64,000 nt of DNA from CAJQQK01 sp049116495 (GTDB lineage Bacteria > Pseudomonadota > Alphaproteobacteria > Rhizobiales > Hyphomicrobiaceae), in NCBI GenBank assembly GCA_049116495.1, contig JAGDYV010000037.1, positions 1 through 64,000 on the forward strand. The letters run 5' to 3'. Numbering within the stretch: the stretch's first letter is position 1; the number at the start of each line of letters is the position of its first letter. Below the pieces are notes generated by a model. That model worked only from the letters and a program-made list of their open reading frames with translations. It did no database searches and was not told the DNA's origin. Of this stretch, positions 60,932 to 64,000 are shown piece by piece. The position numbers and the translations under genes are program-made.

Positions 60932-62467
60932 ATGAAAGTCATTTTCCTACTGCAAGACTCGCTGGTCCGGGCGGCCCTCGGCTGTTACGGCGGCACGAGT
61001 ATTCCGACACCCAACTTTGACCGGCTGGCAAAGCGGGCGATCACATTTGACCAACACTATGCAGGGAGCCTGCCGTGCATGCCGGCACGCCGTGAAATGC
61101 ATACCGGACGCATGAACTTTCTCCATCGCAGTTGGGGACCGCTGGAACCGTTCGACGATTCCATCGCGGAGATTTTGCAGGCCAACGGCGTCTATACGCA
61201 CCTTATCTCCGACCACTATCACTACTGGGAGGACGGCGGTTCCAGTTATCACAATCGCTACAACAGCTGGGAGTTCATTCGCGGCCAGGAGTGGGATGGA
61301 TGGAAAGCCATGGTGGAGCCGCCGCTCGATCGTTTTCGCCGTGACTTCCATCCCATGCAGTTTTCTGAGACCCGCGCGGATGGCCGCGTCCAACACCTGA
61401 TCAATCGCGAATTCATGCGCGATGAACAAGATTATTGTACGCCGCGCAGCTATGATGCCGCTTTCGAGTTTCTTGAAACGAACCGCGAAGCGGACAACTG
61501 GTTCCTGCACATAGAGCTGTTTGACCCGCACGAACCATTTCACGCTCCGGAACGTTTTCGAAAGCTGTTCCCGACCGGCTATGAGGGGCCGGTCATGGAA
61601 TGGCCGCGCTACAAGAAGGTTGAAGAAACAGCCGGCGAGATCGCGGAGATCCGTGCGAACTACGCGGCGCTTCTTGCCATGTGCGATGAGTATTTCGGAC
61701 GTCTGCTGGACTACATGGACAAGCACAACATGTGGAAAGATACGGCGCTGGTGATGACAACGGACCATGGCATTCTGCTCGGCGAGCACGAATGGTGGAT
61801 CAAATGCCGGATGCCATTCTACGATGAAGTCGCCCACATCCCGTTGGTCATCTACCACCCGGATTTTGCACAACATGCCGGCGAACGTCGCAACGCTCTC
61901 ACCCAGACGATCGACCTAATGCCGACATTCCTCGACTGGTTTGGTGTCAGCGTGCCGAAAGCCGTCGAAGGACACAATCTCACCGACACGCTCACGACAG
62001 GCTCCAAGGTGCGCGACGCCGCCATCTTCGGGATGTTCGGCGCTGCGACCAACATCACCGATGGCCGCTATGTCTATTTTCGCTATCCCGACGACATGAC
62101 GGCGCACGAATTGTACGAATACACGCTGATGCCCATGCGACAGAAATCTCTCATGGACAAGGATGATTTGCGCGAGGCGGCGCTGACAGATGCCTTCGCG
62201 TTCACCGACGGCGTTCCTGTCCTGAAACTACCGGCCCGCCGCAATTCTGTTGGGCAACCGACGGGACATCCGGGTCAAGGTGGATACGATGACACCACCA
62301 CGGTTCTTTACGATCTGGACGAGGACCCCGGACAGGCGGTGCCCATTGACGATCCTGCGGTCGTCCGAAGATTGGAGAACTCCATGATAGAGATTCTGGC
62401 GCGCAATGAAGCCCCGCCGGAAGCATTTACGCGTCTTGGCTTTTTACCGCCCGGCAAGCCGACCTAA
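60932..62467 (+). CDS. Type I (formylglycine) sulfatase
   Basis: 511 residues, no signal peptide, so cytosolic. The active-site signature is 'LPCMPARREMHTGR' with Cys49 as the residue converted to formylglycine (C-x-P-x-R). Metal ligands are seen in 'LQDSL' (Asp9) and 'MTTDHGILLGEHEWW'. 'HIELFDPHEPFHAPERF' is another conserved His/Asp site. The first metal pair is D-S instead of the common D-D, a minor variation. Start at 60932 or the adjoining GTG at 60929. It lies 46 bases after tctA-like and 47 before the second sulfatase, in one transcript. Confidence 0.92.
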   Translation: MKVIFLLQDSLVRAALGCYGGTSIPTPNFDRLAKRAITFDQHYAGSLPCMPARREMHTGRMNFLHRSWGPLEPFDDSIAEILQANGVYTHLISDHYHYWEDGGSSYHNRYNSWEFIRGQEWDGWKAMVEPPLDRFRRDFHPMQFSETRADGRVQHLINREFMRDEQDYCTPRSYDAAFEFLETNREADNWFLHIELFDPHEPFHAPERFRKLFPTGYEGPVMEWPRYKKVEETAGEIAEIRANYAALLAMCDEYFGRLLDYMDKHNMWKDTALVMTTDHGILLGEHEWWIKCRMPFYDEVAHIPLVIYHPDFAQHAGERRNALTQTIDLMPTFLDWFGVSVPKAVEGHNLTDTLTTGSKVRDAAIFGMFGAATNITDGRYVYFRYPDDMTAHELYEYTLMPMRQKSLMDKDDLREAALTDAFAFTDGVPVLKLPARRNSVGQPTGHPGQGGYDDTTTVLYDLDEDPGQAVPIDDPAVVRRLENSMIEILARNEAPPEAFTRLGFLPPGKPT

Positions 62468-62514
62468 CCTCAAGCTCAATTGCCGCCACACAATCATTTT
62501 CGAAAGGTTCAGGC

Positions 62515-64000
62515 ATGGCAGCGAAACGCCCCAACATTCTTGTAATCCAGGCCGATCAACTCGCACCACAGGCGCTGTCTGTTTACGGCCACCCATTGGT
62601 CAACGTTCCGCACATAGAGGCCTTGGCGGAGCGCGGAGTTGTATTCGACAATGCCTACTGCAATTTCCCGCTCTGTGCGCCCTCGCGCTGCTCGATGCTG
62701 ACTGGACGTTACACGAGTGCCATTCGGAACTGGGACAACGCCGTTGAACTGCCATCGTCAGCGCCAACGATGATGCACTATCTGAACGACCTTGGATATT
62801 CTACGACGCTATGCGGGAAGATGCACTTCATCGGTCCCGATCAACTGCACGGCTTTAAGCAACGGCTCACCACCGACGTCTATCCATCTAATTTTGCCTG
62901 GACGCCGGACTGGCCGAACGAACCTGAGTTCCGCCCCACCGGAATCTCGATGTTGCCTGTCGTTCAATCCGGCAAATGCGTGCGCAGTCTCCAGATCGAC
63001 TACGACGATGATGTCGAGGCGCGAGGCATCCAAAAGATCTACGACCTAGCCCGCTACGAGCAAGACAATCCGTTCTTTCTGTTCGTGTCGTTCTCCCACC
63101 CACACTCTCCCTTTACAATCACGGAGAAGTACTGGGACCTGTTCGATCACGATGAAATTGATATGCCGACCGTTCCAATGATCCCGGTCGAAGAGCGTGA
63201 TGAGCACAGCAAGTGGCTCTACTACGCACACGCCAACCATCTGGTCGATGTTACTGACGAGCACATCCGCAACGCGCGACACGCCTACTACGGCATGGTG
63301 CGCTACTTCGACGACAAGGTCGGGCGCCTCATGGAGGCGATGAAAGCCACCGGCCTGGACGACAACACCGTCATCGTCATCCTAGGCGATCACGGTGAGA
63401 TGCTCGGTGAACGCGGCATGTGGTACAAACAGACCTTCTATGAGTGGTCCGTGCGCGTGCCGATGATCGTGTCTTACCCAACCGAGTTCCCAGCCCGCCG
63501 CGAAGACAAACTCGTTTCCCTGGTGGACCTGTTGCCGACGTTCGTCGATCTCGCGTCCGACGGCGAGCCCCCGGAAATGATTGACCCGATTGACGGCAAT
63601 AGCCTGACCGGCCTTCTGACAGGACAAGACGATACCTGGTCGAACGAGGTCATCGCCGAATACACTGGCGAAGGTATCCGTGCGCCGTGCCGTATGATCC
63701 GACGCGGCCGCTATAAATACATGTACACACATGGGTTCCCGGGTCTTCTTTATGATCTTGAAGCCGATCCGCTTGAACGCGACAACATTGCGGATCGTCC
63801 CGACATGGCCGAAGTAGCCGCCGAACTTCGCACTGCGGTTCTGGACGGTTGGGACCCCGATGAAATCAACCGGTTGTGTTTGGAGTCACAGCGCCGCCGC
63901 CGCTTCATCTATCGCGCCAACGGCGGTGAACCCTACTGGGCCTATACCGCGCAGGAAGACGGTGATCAGAAGTACATCCGCAACGCTGGTGCAGCACCGA
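62515..64000 (+). CDS. betC: Choline-sulfatase-like enzyme, 3' end beyond the window
   Basis: At least 495 residues, open at the window edge, no signal peptide. The N-terminus 'RPNILVIQADQLAPQALSVY' and signature 'PLCAPSRCSMLTGR' place the formylglycine Cys at residue 54, the position known for Sinorhizobium BetC. 'LCGKMHFIGPDQLHGF', 'FLFVSFSHPHSPFTI' and 'VIVILGDHGEMLGERGMWYK' are also BetC-like. The C-terminal segment 'ANGGEPYWAYTAQEDGDQKY' fits the extended BetC C-terminus. It would hydrolyse choline-O-sulfate to choline and sulfate. AAAGG precedes the ATG at 62515. Gene symbol is by similarity; betA/betB-type genes are not in the window. Confidence 0.88.
   Translation, partial: MAAKRPNILVIQADQLAPQALSVYGHPLVNVPHIEALAERGVVFDNAYCNFPLCAPSRCSMLTGRYTSAIRNWDNAVELPSSAPTMMHYLNDLGYSTTLCGKMHFIGPDQLHGFKQRLTTDVYPSNFAWTPDWPNEPEFRPTGISMLPVVQSGKCVRSLQIDYDDDVEARGIQKIYDLARYEQDNPFFLFVSFSHPHSPFTITEKYWDLFDHDEIDMPTVPMIPVEERDEHSKWLYYAHANHLVDVTDEHIRNARHAYYGMVRYFDDKVGRLMEAMKATGLDDNTVIVILGDHGEMLGERGMWYKQTFYEWSVRVPMIVSYPTEFPARREDKLVSLVDLLPTFVDLASDGEPPEMIDPIDGNSLTGLLTGQDDTWSNEVIAEYTGEGIRAPCRMIRRGRYKYMYTHGFPGLLYDLEADPLERDNIADRPDMAEVAAELRTAVLDGWDPDEINRLCLESQRRRRFIYRANGGEPYWAYTAQEDGDQKYIRNAGAAP

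Noticed and set aside
60947..61876. 309-codon minus-strand ORF opposite the first sulfatase
   Set aside because: Entirely antisense to a sulfatase with intact active-site motifs; the translation has no recognisable domain.
1..64000. CRISPR array, tRNA or rRNA genes, prophage or integrative element ends
   Set aside because: No regularly spaced direct repeats, cloverleaf sequences, rRNA segments, integrase genes or attachment-site pairs were noticed in the read-through.

Overview
The window looks like the chromosome of an alphaproteobacterium, most likely Hyphomicrobiales (rhizobia-like). The grounds are protein-family content: tripartite tricarboxylate (TTT) transport, SAF-domain oxidoreductase, GMC oxidoreductases, CmcJ-type oxygenase, choline-sulfatase, many LysR/GntR/ROK regulators, moderately high GC and an alphaproteobacterial-style promoter at 12381-12409. 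No rRNA, tRNA, CRISPR array or prophage was seen. It reads as an accessory catabolic region with an unusually high density of decayed genes: at least six broken or truncated protein genes and three insertion-sequence remnants.

Layout. (1) 1-3.5 kb: truncated TauD-type dioxygenase, an MFS transporter interrupted by an amber codon, a zinc-less MDR oxidoreductase and the C-terminal remnant of an AMP-forming acyl-CoA synthetase. (2) 3.7-12.9 kb: the most unusual block. A glycine amidinotransferase-like enzyme is followed by a 1451-residue single-module membrane NRPS of the epsilon-poly-lysine synthetase (Pls) architecture: adenylation, carrier protein, membrane helices and repeated left-handed-beta-helix-like segments. 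Beside it are a leaderless S41-type peptidase, a 46-codon ORF, a PAS-like protein, a GNAT acyltransferase and an XRE regulator. (3) 12.9-14.9 kb: sparse, with a small lipoprotein and a small membrane protein. (4) 14.9-18.8 kb: minus-strand operon GMC oxidoreductase - SAF oxidoreductase - LysR. (5) 19.2-25.3 kb: minus-strand six-gene operon (enoyl-CoA hydratase, CmcJ-like oxygenase, luciferase-like monooxygenase, SDR, KefF-like quinone reductase, KefB/C-like antiporter) with a divergent LysR. (6) 26.3-31 kb: IS3, IS110 and IS3 remnants around a JmjC-type cupin paired with a 75-residue Tat-signal peptide, a tandem ACT protein and a zinc alcohol dehydrogenase.

(7) 31-37.5 kb: acyl-CoA synthetase and second GMC oxidoreductase (minus), AtuA-type pair (plus), bicupin (minus). 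(8) 37.8-41 kb: thiolase-like / DUF35 / acyl-CoA dehydrogenase operon and a CaiB/BaiF CoA-transferase remnant. (9) 41.3-47.6 kb: alpha/beta hydrolase, methyltransferase, DUF1326-DUF2182 pair, CadC-type TPR regulator, ArsI-like glyoxalase with a SigZ-type sigma factor. (10) 47.9-54 kb: MDR oxidoreductase and enoyl-CoA hydratase operon, a UGSC-family pseudogene that keeps an in-frame TGA at the family's U position, an AraC regulator and a molybdenum hydroxylase pair with a Tat leader. (11) 54.6-64 kb: EamA transporter, broken GntR regulator, ROK regulator behind an 18-bp perfect palindrome, TctC-TctB-TctA transporter with an intergenic hairpin after TctC, and two sulfatases, the second choline-sulfatase-like and cut off by the window edge.

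How it works together: most blocks are small catabolic operons, each with its own regulator, for oxidation and CoA-linked breakdown of small organics (alcohols, acyl-CoAs, terpenoid or branched acids, sulfate esters). The last block can be read as uptake (TctCBA) and hydrolysis of a sulfate ester under ROK control. The amidinotransferase/Pls-like block is biosynthetic instead, and is the best candidate for an undescribed product, probably a guanidino-related amino acid amide or homopolymer; that is inference.
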